Notes under the pieces: generated by a model | What the model was told of the DNA's origin: nothing | The model's input: the letters and a program-made list of their open reading frames with translations, nothing else | The model's database searches: none | Position numbers and translations under genes: made by a program | Assembly: GCA_964235605.1 (NCBI GenBank) | Contig: CAXSCR010000011.1 | Span: forward strand, 1 to 64,000 | Direction of reading: 5' to 3' | Length of the DNA: 64,000 nt | Source: DATCRE01 sp964235605 | GTDB lineage: Bacteria > Bacteroidota > Bacteroidia > Cytophagales > Cyclobacteriaceae | Shown here: piece by piece, positions 35,115 to 43,689 of the stretch | Layout: the number at the start of each line of letters is the position of its first letter | How positions within the stretch are numbered: position 1 is the first letter of the stretch

Positions 35115-36743
35115 ATGTCTAATCTGCTTAAAAAGTCATTATCAAACAAGAGCGCCGTTAGGTTAGGGTATGGCCTTATTATTTTAACGGCTTTGCTGCC
35201 ACTTTTTTTTCATTACCCTTACCGCATCAATTTATTTTTGGCATGGGAGGGGGCCTTTAGAATGGCGCAAGGCGAAATTCCTTATCAGGATTTTGGTAGC
35301 CCGGTAGGATACGGCTTTTGGCTTCTACCAGCCCTGTTCTTCAAAATTTTTGGTCCTTATGTTTATACGTTATTAATTGTTCAGGCTTTTATAAACATCA
35401 TTTCAGGGATAGCCTTTAGTAGATTGTTAAAGATTTTTTTCGTGCCTCCTACTGCACGCCTACTCCCGTTATTGGTGTATTGCTTGTCGTATTCTATGTT
35501 TAACTTCTGGCCCTGGTACAATCACTTTGTATTTGTTGTGGAGTTAGTTGGATTTTGTATCCTATGTTCACAAATTTTAAAGCCAATTAATGAGCGAAGG
35601 CCAATTAAAATTATAGTTGCAGGATTTTTAATTGCTTTGGCTTTTCTTACCAAACAAGATACGGGTGGGCTTGCAGCCTGCATAGCCATAGCAGTTCTGT
35701 TGTTAGATTTTATATACGAGAAGAAAATAAAAACGGCTTTGATTTTTCTTGGTGGTTATATGGCTTCTTTATCTGTCATGATTCTGCCTTTCTTAGCCTA
35801 TGAATTTAGCTACTGGTTTAACATGGGACAATTTCCACATAACTCCAGAGTAGATAAGTTTGATATCGTCAATGAATTTTTAGGTGCTTCTGAGTTTATT
35901 AAATTATATCTCCTGTTCATCGTTTTCATCGTGGCCTCTAAACTGAATCAACTTAATAGTTGGCGAGAAGAGAAAAGTTACTTCTTATTCTTACTTGTAG
36001 TTATTGCTATTCTTGCACAAGCCGCAATAATTCAAGTGACTAGCTATACACCACTCGATGGGAATATATATTTTCATGGATTGGCCTTTGCATTCATCAC
36101 TTTTCATTTCTCAAGACAAATAGACTATTCTAAAATTATAAATTTCTCTGTATTTGGTTTATTGGTATGCCTTTGGTGGTCTGGTGTTTTCTGGACAAGA
36201 TTTTTGCGTGAAAAAGTTCAGAAAGTGTTGGTTGATAATTCACCCAATAAAGAAAATGTAATTTCTAAAAGAACCTTCCTCATAGGGAATGATTCAACGG
36301 CGTCAGTAGGTAATAGTAGATCGAAGTGGATTGTGTCAAGTATTCCATCATTTAAGCGAATCAAAATACCCGAAGGAACAGAAAAGGGTATTAGGCAAAT
36401 TATGGCACTTCCTGAGAGCAAGAAAAAGAATTTAAAAATGCTCAACATGTCTGAGCTCACACCATTGGCTTATGATATGGGGTATGATCTAGAGACCGGA
36501 CCAAGCTATCCACTTTGGTACCACAAGGGTGTTGCTTTCTTCGATAGGGAGGTGAATGTCTTTTGTAAAAAAATATCAATTAAACAATACGATATTATTT
36601 TATTCGAAGACATACCAAACGTAAATCAATTTTATCCGTATGAAGTACGTGATTGCATAAAAGAGAATTACATGTTTAAGTTTAAATTTCTTGCCCCCCG
36701 CATTCCAGAGATATCTTACATAGAAGTTTATACAAAAGAATAG
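35115..36743 (+). CDS. GT-C-like membrane glycosyltransferase
   Basis: The product of about 542 residues has about 11 hydrophobic spans over the first 370 residues and a soluble C-terminal part of about 170 residues. After the first span a loop contains AWEGAFRMAQGEIPYQDFGSP; the acidic residues there resemble the catalytic loop of ArnT/PMT-type transferases. A later segment is ALAFLTKQDTGG. The ATG at 35115 (MSNLLKKSL) fits better than an earlier one at 35070 that overlaps the upstream gene. It is followed after six bases by the DprE1-like gene, which suggests that its donor is polyprenyl-phosphate arabinose or ribose (inference). Confidence 0.6.
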   Translation: MSNLLKKSLSNKSAVRLGYGLIILTALLPLFFHYPYRINLFLAWEGAFRMAQGEIPYQDFGSPVGYGFWLLPALFFKIFGPYVYTLLIVQAFINIISGIAFSRLLKIFFVPPTARLLPLLVYCLSYSMFNFWPWYNHFVFVVELVGFCILCSQILKPINERRPIKIIVAGFLIALAFLTKQDTGGLAACIAIAVLLLDFIYEKKIKTALIFLGGYMASLSVMILPFLAYEFSYWFNMGQFPHNSRVDKFDIVNEFLGASEFIKLYLLFIVFIVASKLNQLNSWREEKSYFLFLLVVIAILAQAAIIQVTSYTPLDGNIYFHGLAFAFITFHFSRQIDYSKIINFSVFGLLVCLWWSGVFWTRFLREKVQKVLVDNSPNKENVISKRTFLIGNDSTASVGNSRSKWIVSSIPSFKRIKIPEGTEKGIRQIMALPESKKKNLKMLNMSELTPLAYDMGYDLETGPSYPLWYHKGVAFFDREVNVFCKKISIKQYDIILFEDIPNVNQFYPYEVRDCIKENYMFKFKFLAPRIPEISYIEVYTKE

Positions 36744-36749
36744 AAGGCA

Positions 36750-38075
36750 ATGATACAGAACGTTACCAATTGGAATAATTATCCAATAGTAGAGGCAGAT
36801 AAATTTTCTTTTGATTATAAAGATGATGTAACCTCAAAGTTACAAGATCTGTCTGACTTAGGCATTCGCGGAAATGGCCGATGTTACGGTGATGCATCAT
36901 TGTCGTCAACTATTGTAAGTAGCTTACGCTACGATAAAATCATTTCTTTTGATAAAACCAAAGGAATTGTTAAATGTCAAAGTGGTTTATTGTTGTCAGA
37001 TTTATTACAGATCATAGTCCCAGAGGGTTGGTTCTTACCGGTCACCCCTGGAACAAAATTCATTACGGTTGGTGGCGCAGTAGCATCTGATGTACATGGT
37101 AAAAATCACCACGTAGATGGATCATTTTCAAGACATATTATTAATATGTCAATGCTGCTAGGAACGGGAGAAATTGTCAATTGTAACCAGACTGTTAACT
37201 CAGATCTGTTTTGGGCCACTTGTGGTGGGATGGGATTGACAGGCTTAATCCTTGATGTTACTTTTGACTTGAAAAAAATTGAAACCGCGTACATTAAACA
37301 AAAGCAAATTAAAGCCGGGAACCTCGATGAGGTAATGGATCTTTTTGAACAATATGGCCACTACACGTATTCTGTTGCCTGGATAGATTGTTTAAAGAAA
37401 GGAAGCAGCTACGGCAGAAGTATTCTTATGGTAGGCGAGCATGCTACGGCGGAGGCGGTTACCAACGGCAAGAAATTACTTGAAGTAAAGGAAAAAGCGC
37501 TATTATCAATCCCATTTAATTTTCCATCATTCGCATTGAATAGTTTAACGGTTAAGGCTTTTAATGCGCTTTACTATGCGAAGAATTATAAAACTCTCAT
37601 GGACAGTGTTGCGCACTATGATGGGTTTTATTATCCCCTTGATTCTATTTTAAATTGGAATCGTATTTACGGAAGTAAAGGTTTTGTGCAGTATCAATTT
37701 GTTCTGCCTCTGTCATCTAGTAAACAAGGTCTTAAAGACATTCTAACACGAATAAGTAATAAAGGATTAGGTTCTTTTCTAGCCGTATTAAAATTATTTG
37801 GTGAACAGGATGATCTTATCTCTTTCCCAATGAAGGGCTATACACTTGCGCTTGATATTCCCATTCAATCTGGTCTGTTTGAGTTTCTAGATGAATTAGA
37901 TAAAGTTGTTGCTGAATATGGCGGACGAATTTATCTCTCCAAAGACGCACGCATGAAAAAGGAAATCTTCTGGAAAACCTATAGTAGGGCAAGTGAATTT
38001 AATGCTATCCTGAAGAAGTATGACCCTGAGAATAGATTTACTACACTTTTATCTAAACGACTTGAATTAAAATAA
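36750..38075 (+). CDS. dprE1: DprE1-like FAD-dependent polyprenyl-phosphoribose 2'-oxidase
   Basis: The 441-residue protein is a VAO-type flavoenzyme. The FAD domain has the IRGNGRCYGDASL loop (about residues 48-60) and the PGTKFITVGGAVASDVHGKN segment (about 98-117). The substrate domain ends GGRIYLSKDARMKKEIFW, with the conserved active-site Lys398, then KKYDPENRF. Mycobacterial DprE1 oxidises decaprenyl-phosphate ribose at C2', and DprE2 then reduces the ketone to give the arabinose epimer. The residue at the place of the mycobacterial benzothiazinone-target cysteine (in the GYTLALDIPI block) is Ala367. The DprE2-like gene starts two bases after the stop. Confidence 0.88.
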   Translation: MIQNVTNWNNYPIVEADKFSFDYKDDVTSKLQDLSDLGIRGNGRCYGDASLSSTIVSSLRYDKIISFDKTKGIVKCQSGLLLSDLLQIIVPEGWFLPVTPGTKFITVGGAVASDVHGKNHHVDGSFSRHIINMSMLLGTGEIVNCNQTVNSDLFWATCGGMGLTGLILDVTFDLKKIETAYIKQKQIKAGNLDEVMDLFEQYGHYTYSVAWIDCLKKGSSYGRSILMVGEHATAEAVTNGKKLLEVKEKALLSIPFNFPSFALNSLTVKAFNALYYAKNYKTLMDSVAHYDGFYYPLDSILNWNRIYGSKGFVQYQFVLPLSSSKQGLKDILTRISNKGLGSFLAVLKLFGEQDDLISFPMKGYTLALDIPIQSGLFEFLDELDKVVAEYGGRIYLSKDARMKKEIFWKTYSRASEFNAILKKYDPENRFTTLLSKRLELK

Positions 38076-38077
38076 TA

Positions 38078-38812
38078 ATGAGTAAAAATCTATTACTTCT
38101 TGGTGCAACTTCTGATATGGCCGTTGCCGTTGCCCGTAAGTTTGCAAATGAAGGATTTACAATCACTTTAGCAGCGCGTAATCTTGATAAATTAAAACCA
38201 ATCGAGAATGATATATCCATTAGGCATAACACAAAAGTAAATTCCGTTTCTTTTGATGCTTTGAACTTCGCATCACACACAACATTTTACAATGCCTTAT
38301 CGCAAAAACCAGATGTGGTAGTTTGTGTTTTTGGATTACTAGGAGACCAGCTTGAAGCTCAAACTAACTGGAAGGCATGTGAAGAAATTATCGGTAGCAA
38401 CTACACTGGCGCTGTATCAATACTAAATGTTATTGCAAATGATTTTGCTAGTAGAAAGAAAGGCGTAATAGTTGGGATTAGCTCAGTAGCTGGAGATAGA
38501 GGTAGACAAAGCAACTACTTTTATGGAAGTGCCAAGGCAGGCTTCACTGCCTATCTCTCCGGGTTACGTAATAGATTGTATGCAGTAGGTGTTCATGTTG
38601 TTACAGTTAAACCTGGTTTTGTTAAAACCAAGATGATTGAAAATATGAAGACGCCCGCACCTATTACGGGTACGCCAAGTGCAGTGGCGAACAAAATTTA
38701 TAATGCCATTACTAAGAAAAAAGATGTTGTTTATGTTTTGCCAATTTGGTGGTTAATCATGCTCATCATTAAGAGTATACCTGAAGGAATCTTTAAAAAA
38801 TTAAAACTCTAA
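38078..38812 (+). CDS. dprE2: DprE2-like short-chain dehydrogenase
   Basis: The 244-residue SDR protein has an N-terminal nucleotide loop LLLGATSDMAVAVARKFA (about residues 5-22), the Ser of IVGISSVAGDRG, and the YxxxK catalytic pair within NYFYGSAKAGF. Residues around the active site and a hydrophobic C-terminus (VLPIWWLIMLIIKSIPEG) match DprE2, which reduces polyprenyl-phosphoryl-2-keto-pentofuranose to the arabinose form. It follows dprE1 by two bases, the usual order. No terminator is obvious downstream. Confidence 0.88.
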   Translation: MSKNLLLLGATSDMAVAVARKFANEGFTITLAARNLDKLKPIENDISIRHNTKVNSVSFDALNFASHTTFYNALSQKPDVVVCVFGLLGDQLEAQTNWKACEEIIGSNYTGAVSILNVIANDFASRKKGVIVGISSVAGDRGRQSNYFYGSAKAGFTAYLSGLRNRLYAVGVHVVTVKPGFVKTKMIENMKTPAPITGTPSAVANKIYNAITKKKDVVYVLPIWWLIMLIIKSIPEGIFKKLKL

Positions 38813-39042
38813 TGCGCTATATACTTTGTGTTTCCTTACTTTGATTAGAGCCATCTCAGCTTTATCTATTTGGAATGGAATGATCTCCCTATTAAAGTAA
38901 ATCAACTTTTAATTTCGTTAATTAAGAGACTTTCCGAAGGAATTAATCTCTTAACAAAAATCTTATCGCGCTAACCACATTTTATGAGTAACATGACCTT
39001 GTTGCTTGTGGTACAATTGCTTGATAAAGCTAAAGAACAATG

Positions 39043-40131
39043 CTAATTGACACGAGAGGCTACAATTTGATTCAGCTTAGCAGCAATTATCTCATTTCCG
39101 TTAGACGACACATGGCAGAAGTCAATAAATATATATTCATCTCTGTCAAATGAATCGCTTATATCATAAATCCAATCATACTTTCGTTCAGCAATTTTTT
39201 GCTTGATGTGCTTATACACTTCGGAAAAATTTTTGCCTAATTCTTCGTCGAGTTTTAGATAATCAATTTTAGGTTTGCTAATGAATGCAGCCGGCTGTAA
39301 TACAGCAATGAACTTACCACCTCGGTTGGTCACGATCTCATGAGCCATTTCCCAATTCTTCATCATAATTTCCGCGATTTCTTCAGCTTTTCCAGTTTCA
39401 CCCAGGCAATTATAAAGTGATTTACTATCGCCAGGTTTGCTTGCGATTTTGTTCATCACCTTAAGAATATTCTCCGCGAAGGTTTTCGTTAAAACCTCCT
39501 TAACAAATGCTGATTTTTTTACATATAGTTTAGATCTAAACAATGGAACTAACCGATGTGCTGGCAACTCTTTGATATCGCTTGGGCAAAGAAATGCAGC
39601 ATCATTTACGCCATCATAAAAAACAACAACATCGGGTTTAGTTTTCTGCGAGTAGAGCGTAATGAGGGCATCAAGTTCCTGCCTTGTATTGTATGCCAAT
39701 TGTCCTCTGTTTAAGACATCATAGTTTGGATTTTTCTTATTGAAAAGCGCTGGAATGGTATGTGCATCATCAGATCCTTCTCCCCACATCGTGGAACCGC
39801 CAAAGAACACAACTAGTTTCTTATTCACACTATCTGTAGCCGGAGGTTCGGATGTCCTATTTCCTGTATTGTCAATTTGTAAAGTCTTGCCTTTATAGGG
39901 TAATATTTTCCAGCCGACAAAAGGTTCATATTCATGCTGTACACTATTGTAGTCATGAAAAATATCTCGTGCATGCTCACGATCCTTATCAAAGTTGGGT
40001 AGCTTTTCTCTACCACCCGCTTCGGCTGATTTCTTTAAGAAAAATCCACAGGCCCAGTTAACTAAAAATAAGAGGACAACGAAAGTGACTACGTTGATTA
40101 ATATTACTTTAATGATGTTCAGTATTTTCAC
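39043..40131 (-). CDS. Membrane-anchored SGNH hydrolase-like protein
   Basis: The 362-residue protein has one N-terminal membrane span (about 7-30) and an exported SGNH-like domain. Block I is VVFFGGSTMWGEGSDD with Ser113. A block with VVFYDGVNDAAF supplies the Asn. The last block is IDFCHVSSNG with Asp and His. It is likely to de- or trans-acylate a glycan. It lies on the minus strand after the plus-strand EPS arm, and a terminator at 40144-40174 separates it from the secreted hydrolase gene upstream, so it probably has its own promoter. Confidence 0.75.
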   Translation of the reverse strand: MKILNIIKVILINVVTFVVLLFLVNWACGFFLKKSAEAGGREKLPNFDKDREHARDIFHDYNSVQHEYEPFVGWKILPYKGKTLQIDNTGNRTSEPPATDSVNKKLVVFFGGSTMWGEGSDDAHTIPALFNKKNPNYDVLNRGQLAYNTRQELDALITLYSQKTKPDVVVFYDGVNDAAFLCPSDIKELPAHRLVPLFRSKLYVKKSAFVKEVLTKTFAENILKVMNKIASKPGDSKSLYNCLGETGKAEEIAEIMMKNWEMAHEIVTNRGGKFIAVLQPAAFISKPKIDYLKLDEELGKNFSEVYKHIKQKIAERKYDWIYDISDSFDRDEYIFIDFCHVSSNGNEIIAAKLNQIVASRVN

Positions 40132-40143
40132 AGCTTTTGAATT

Positions 40144-40174
40144 AAAAAGACCTAATACAAGATTAGGCCTTTTT
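40144..40174 (-). terminator. Terminator of the type A secreted hydrolase gene
   Basis: An inverted repeat of nine bases with one mismatch (40148-40156 with 40162-40170) is flanked by five A residues on one side and five T residues on the other, so it can act in both directions. It lies 25 bases beyond the end of the 40200-43142 gene on the minus strand. Confidence 0.65.
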
Positions 40175-40199
40175 GAATAGTTGTATTTTTTATTTTTTA

Positions 40200-43142
40200 T
40201 TAATTTTTAATCAGTAGTTTCTTTTTGCTAATTCGATTACCCTGACTTACGGTTACAATATACATTCCATTTAAAATAGTTTCAGGCGATAGTTTTACAC
40301 CTTGATTGGCATCTTCATGGCTAAATGATTTATTATACCAAGTAATGCCCATAGCATCCGTTAATTGTATTTGCACAGGTAGTTCTTTATTAGTTACTAA
40401 TTTAATATTAATGTTATTTGCCATTGTTGGATTAGGGTACGCATGAAACACAAAATCAGCACTGTTAAGGTCTTCTATCTTTCTGGATTCACTAGGCGAT
40501 ATTTTGGCTGATACGCTTCCCGCGAATAATGTATTTGTGCCACTGTTTAGCACAGCATCAGGAATAGTTACCCACGTATCACCAGAGTCTGGGCCTTTAT
40601 ATTGTACTGTTAATGTTTGGCCACCGGTATACTCAAGGTATTTAACATTGATTTGATAAGCAGTTCCTGAAGATAATGTTTGTACCGTACTTGTTACAGT
40701 TACATTTCCGTGAAGCCCATTGTTATCTACAATAACTACATTATTCAAAGCTAGCCTACTGCCGTCATCAGATGTGGTTCTAAACTCATACAATCCACCC
40801 GTAGTAATGTTAATGTAACCATTAAATTGAAAGTAGAAAAAGTCCTCTTGCGTGCTGGGTGATAACGTAAAATTTGGAACCTGACCTGTGAATTCAGGGG
40901 TATCCCATGTTATTAAATCGAGGTCTGTCCAGGCTCCGGTGCTATGGCCATATGTTAAACCTGACACGTGTGTTGTACCAATAACTTGATTGCTCGGTGA
41001 TGAAAATAATCCCGCCATGTCGACCGCCTTTACTTCAATAGGATATGCTGCATTCATAAGTAAGCCCGTAAGTGTGAAAGATGTTTCTGCTGATCCGGTT
41101 GCAATAGATTCATTACCATAATAAATATAATATTGAGCAACGCCTGTATTGTCAGTTGCGGCCGCCCAACTTAGCTTAATAGAACTTACAGAATTTGATA
41201 CGACTCTTAAATTTTGTGGCGCCGTGGGTTCTATTTCATCCTTTAAAGTTGTAACTACTAAATTTAAAGATATATTATCTGAAGGAGCGTATTTTGATCT
41301 ACCCTGGCTGTTCACCATTCTTATTTTATAATTATATGCAGTTAAAGGTGCAAGCCCAGAATCATGGAAGGTGGTTGAGTTAACACCTGCCTTGCCTGCA
41401 AGCGTATAAATACCACCGGTTTTTTTTCGCCAGATTTCAACATTGCTTTCGATATTTGAATTGTCAATCCATGATAGATCAATCTCAGAAGCAGATGTCG
41501 CTAAGCCCTGAAAGTTTGAAGGTATATTACTATCCTCTAATAAAAGGGCAGAATTCCCAAAGTAAAGATTCAATGGCTCCGATACGACAGTTGGACAATT
41601 ACCGTTGCTTTTTGTAATCAATGTGTATACGCCAGATGCGGCCGATGATGAAGTTGTAATTGAATAGTTCCTCACAGTATCATCTACTGTATTTGATGGA
41701 ATGTCAATAAGAACTCCATTTTTGTACCAATAATAGTGATCGTTTAGATACAGTGATCTAAGTTTGATAGTATTATAGGCTGAATTGTTGTCTGGCCCCC
41801 GCATACAGGTGGTACCAGTTACGGTGATAGTAGATTGAGGTGGATTGCTCAACGAAACGGTTACAGATTGTGACCAACTGTTCCATTGCTGTTCTGTTGG
41901 GTTCTCGAATCTACTGAATCGCGCACGATAGATGCCAGGTTGTGTAGCAGTGTATTCTGCAGTGGTTGCGCCTTCAATTGTCTGTCCGTTAAACTCCCAC
42001 TGGTAAGCACGGAATCCAAAGGAATATCCAAGTTTTACACCTTGACCGTTCGTACCACAAATGGTTTGATTATTATGAAAAACATGAATGTTTGATTTGT
42101 TTTTTGATAAGATCCAGCTAAAGAAGTCAGGTTCACTGTAGGCACTATTCCATGTGCCATGACCAAGATTTGGGTATAACGTATATTGAACATCCACGCC
42201 TGCCTCCTTTAATTTTTTCAGATATCCTTCCGTCCGCCCCGGTGATGGGCTCGTATCTTGTCCACCTTGAAACGTCCAAAGGGGAATCGTTGCAATTTGA
42301 GGGGCCATGCCGTCGGCAATAATTCCACCATCACTAATAGCAGACATAGGCAGCGCGGCTGCAAATAACCAGGGTGCTCTTTCAATTGTCATATAGGTTG
42401 CAGCGCCACCATTTGACAAACCATGGATATATACGCGATTAGGATCAATATTGTATTTCTTAATGGCTAGTCTTATTAATTTAATAGCATTCTGTACAGA
42501 TGCAGCATCCCATCCATTTAGATTTTGCGGAAATAAAACAAAACCTGGAAATGCTCTTGACTTTATTGTAGGATCGTTAGGTAGTTTAGTTCCTGCCAGA
42601 TTTCTAGCATCAAGATGAGGACCTCCGCCATGAACCAAGTTATGATCATTATTAAGAAGTTCAGAAGTGCTCGTAGTCGGGGCAAGGGGATTGTTTGTTA
42701 CGGGGTTCCATGACCTTGTTGCGTGATGGCAAGTGGCATCCCAACAGTTACCACGTTCACCAGCACCATGCATCATGACAATAAGCGGATATCCGTCACT
42801 GTAGGTCGTTTTTGGTAGATAGGTCTTTGGAAATAGTAAACGATAATTCATAACGAATGCATCTTTTGCCCCTGTTTTTTCGCGCATGTTGCCTTGCATA
42901 TAGGGGCTTGAATCCCAAGAAGTCATATCGGCAAATGTGTTGGTTTTTACGCCTGGCGCACTCTCCCTAAAACTGAATGTGATGTTTTCCTGTAGGTAAT
43001 AATACTGCGTTGCTGATTTAGCAATACGAATGTCAAGTGCCCCAAAAGGCGTCGTGGGATTATAAACAGCGGTAGTATCTACTTGTGCGAAGCTGACAAG
43101 GCAGACAGATAGAGACCAAGCTAATCCAAAAATTTTCTTCAT
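40200..43142 (-). CDS. T9SS-secreted alpha/beta-hydrolase with FN3 and PA14 domains, type A sorting domain
   Basis: The product has about 980 residues. A signal peptide (MKKIFGLAWSLSVCLVSFAQ) is followed by an alpha/beta-hydrolase of the secreted esterase type, with oxyanion HGAGERGN, nucleophile GLSNGG (Ser about 243), Asp about 296 (FQGGQD) and His about 328 (NLGHGTW). Next comes an Ig-like linker, two fibronectin type III domains (starting near 540 and 640), a PA14-type sugar-binding domain (about 740-875), and a type A T9SS C-terminal sorting domain (about 900-980, HAYPNP ... KKKLLIKN). Likely substrates are ester-linked groups on polysaccharides. The annotated frame also has an ATG at 43163, but 43142 starts the signal peptide. 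The N-terminal hydrolase is related to that of the 45103 gene. Confidence 0.82.
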   Translation of the reverse strand: MKKIFGLAWSLSVCLVSFAQVDTTAVYNPTTPFGALDIRIAKSATQYYYLQENITFSFRESAPGVKTNTFADMTSWDSSPYMQGNMREKTGAKDAFVMNYRLLFPKTYLPKTTYSDGYPLIVMMHGAGERGNCWDATCHHATRSWNPVTNNPLAPTTSTSELLNNDHNLVHGGGPHLDARNLAGTKLPNDPTIKSRAFPGFVLFPQNLNGWDAASVQNAIKLIRLAIKKYNIDPNRVYIHGLSNGGAATYMTIERAPWLFAAALPMSAISDGGIIADGMAPQIATIPLWTFQGGQDTSPSPGRTEGYLKKLKEAGVDVQYTLYPNLGHGTWNSAYSEPDFFSWILSKNKSNIHVFHNNQTICGTNGQGVKLGYSFGFRAYQWEFNGQTIEGATTAEYTATQPGIYRARFSRFENPTEQQWNSWSQSVTVSLSNPPQSTITVTGTTCMRGPDNNSAYNTIKLRSLYLNDHYYWYKNGVLIDIPSNTVDDTVRNYSITTSSSAASGVYTLITKSNGNCPTVVSEPLNLYFGNSALLLEDSNIPSNFQGLATSASEIDLSWIDNSNIESNVEIWRKKTGGIYTLAGKAGVNSTTFHDSGLAPLTAYNYKIRMVNSQGRSKYAPSDNISLNLVVTTLKDEIEPTAPQNLRVVSNSVSSIKLSWAAATDNTGVAQYYIYYGNESIATGSAETSFTLTGLLMNAAYPIEVKAVDMAGLFSSPSNQVIGTTHVSGLTYGHSTGAWTDLDLITWDTPEFTGQVPNFTLSPSTQEDFFYFQFNGYINITTGGLYEFRTTSDDGSRLALNNVVIVDNNGLHGNVTVTSTVQTLSSGTAYQINVKYLEYTGGQTLTVQYKGPDSGDTWVTIPDAVLNSGTNTLFAGSVSAKISPSESRKIEDLNSADFVFHAYPNPTMANNINIKLVTNKELPVQIQLTDAMGITWYNKSFSHEDANQGVKLSPETILNGMYIVTVSQGNRISKKKLLIKN

Positions 43143-43689
43143 AAGTCTAAGGTTTAAAATCATACTATATACTGGTGTACTTTAAAAGGTAACTTTTGAT
43201 AAATAAGACCCAAATAACTGTACCACTTGAAGTTTAAATGCATTTTTTGGAGTTTAAATGCATTTTAATTGCTAAATCTAATGTAAGTTAGTTATAAATT
43301 TTTGATTTTTATAATAGGTAATTATAACTTTTTCTGTCAGATGGGCCCTAGATGCGTGTGGGGGCTTTTCGTTGCTATTTATTATTTCAATGATTATGCC
43401 CATCTCGACATGACTAGCACTTTTAATGAATTAACTTCTGGATAAATACTTTTGGTAATGAAAATTTCCTATCACAACTGTTTTGCGGCTCTTTTTACGC
43501 TAAGAATTAAAAAAAAAGGATTGAATAGGATATCTTGAAAGGACAATTAAGGTGCATTTAGGCTCTCCACTAAAAATAGCTATTCCTTTACCGCGATTGG
43601 TTTAAATGAGGATTGATTTTAATCGCTTGAAAATCAAGGAAGAAAACATCATAAGTCTCCTAAAACGAGGATGTGTTTATTTTTGGCAC
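43143..43689. other. Intergenic region between two T9SS cargo units
   Basis: About 550 bases without a gene. It contains the tandem palindromic repeat at 43231-43266 and otherwise no recognisable element. Confidence 0.5.
43231..43266. repeat. Tandem 16-bp repeat, 20-bp period, possible operator
   Basis: The 16-base sequence agtttaaatgcatttt occurs at 43231-43246 and again at 43251-43266, a spacing of exactly 20 bases (about two helix turns). Each copy contains the palindrome aaatgcattt. It lies 90-125 bases upstream of the start codon of the 40200-43142 gene, a likely regulator-binding position. Confidence 0.5.

Noticed and set aside
38922..38954. Inverted repeat ttaagaga/tctcttaa after dprE2
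   Set aside because: Only eight bases with a 17-base spacer and no T-run after it; not a convincing terminator.
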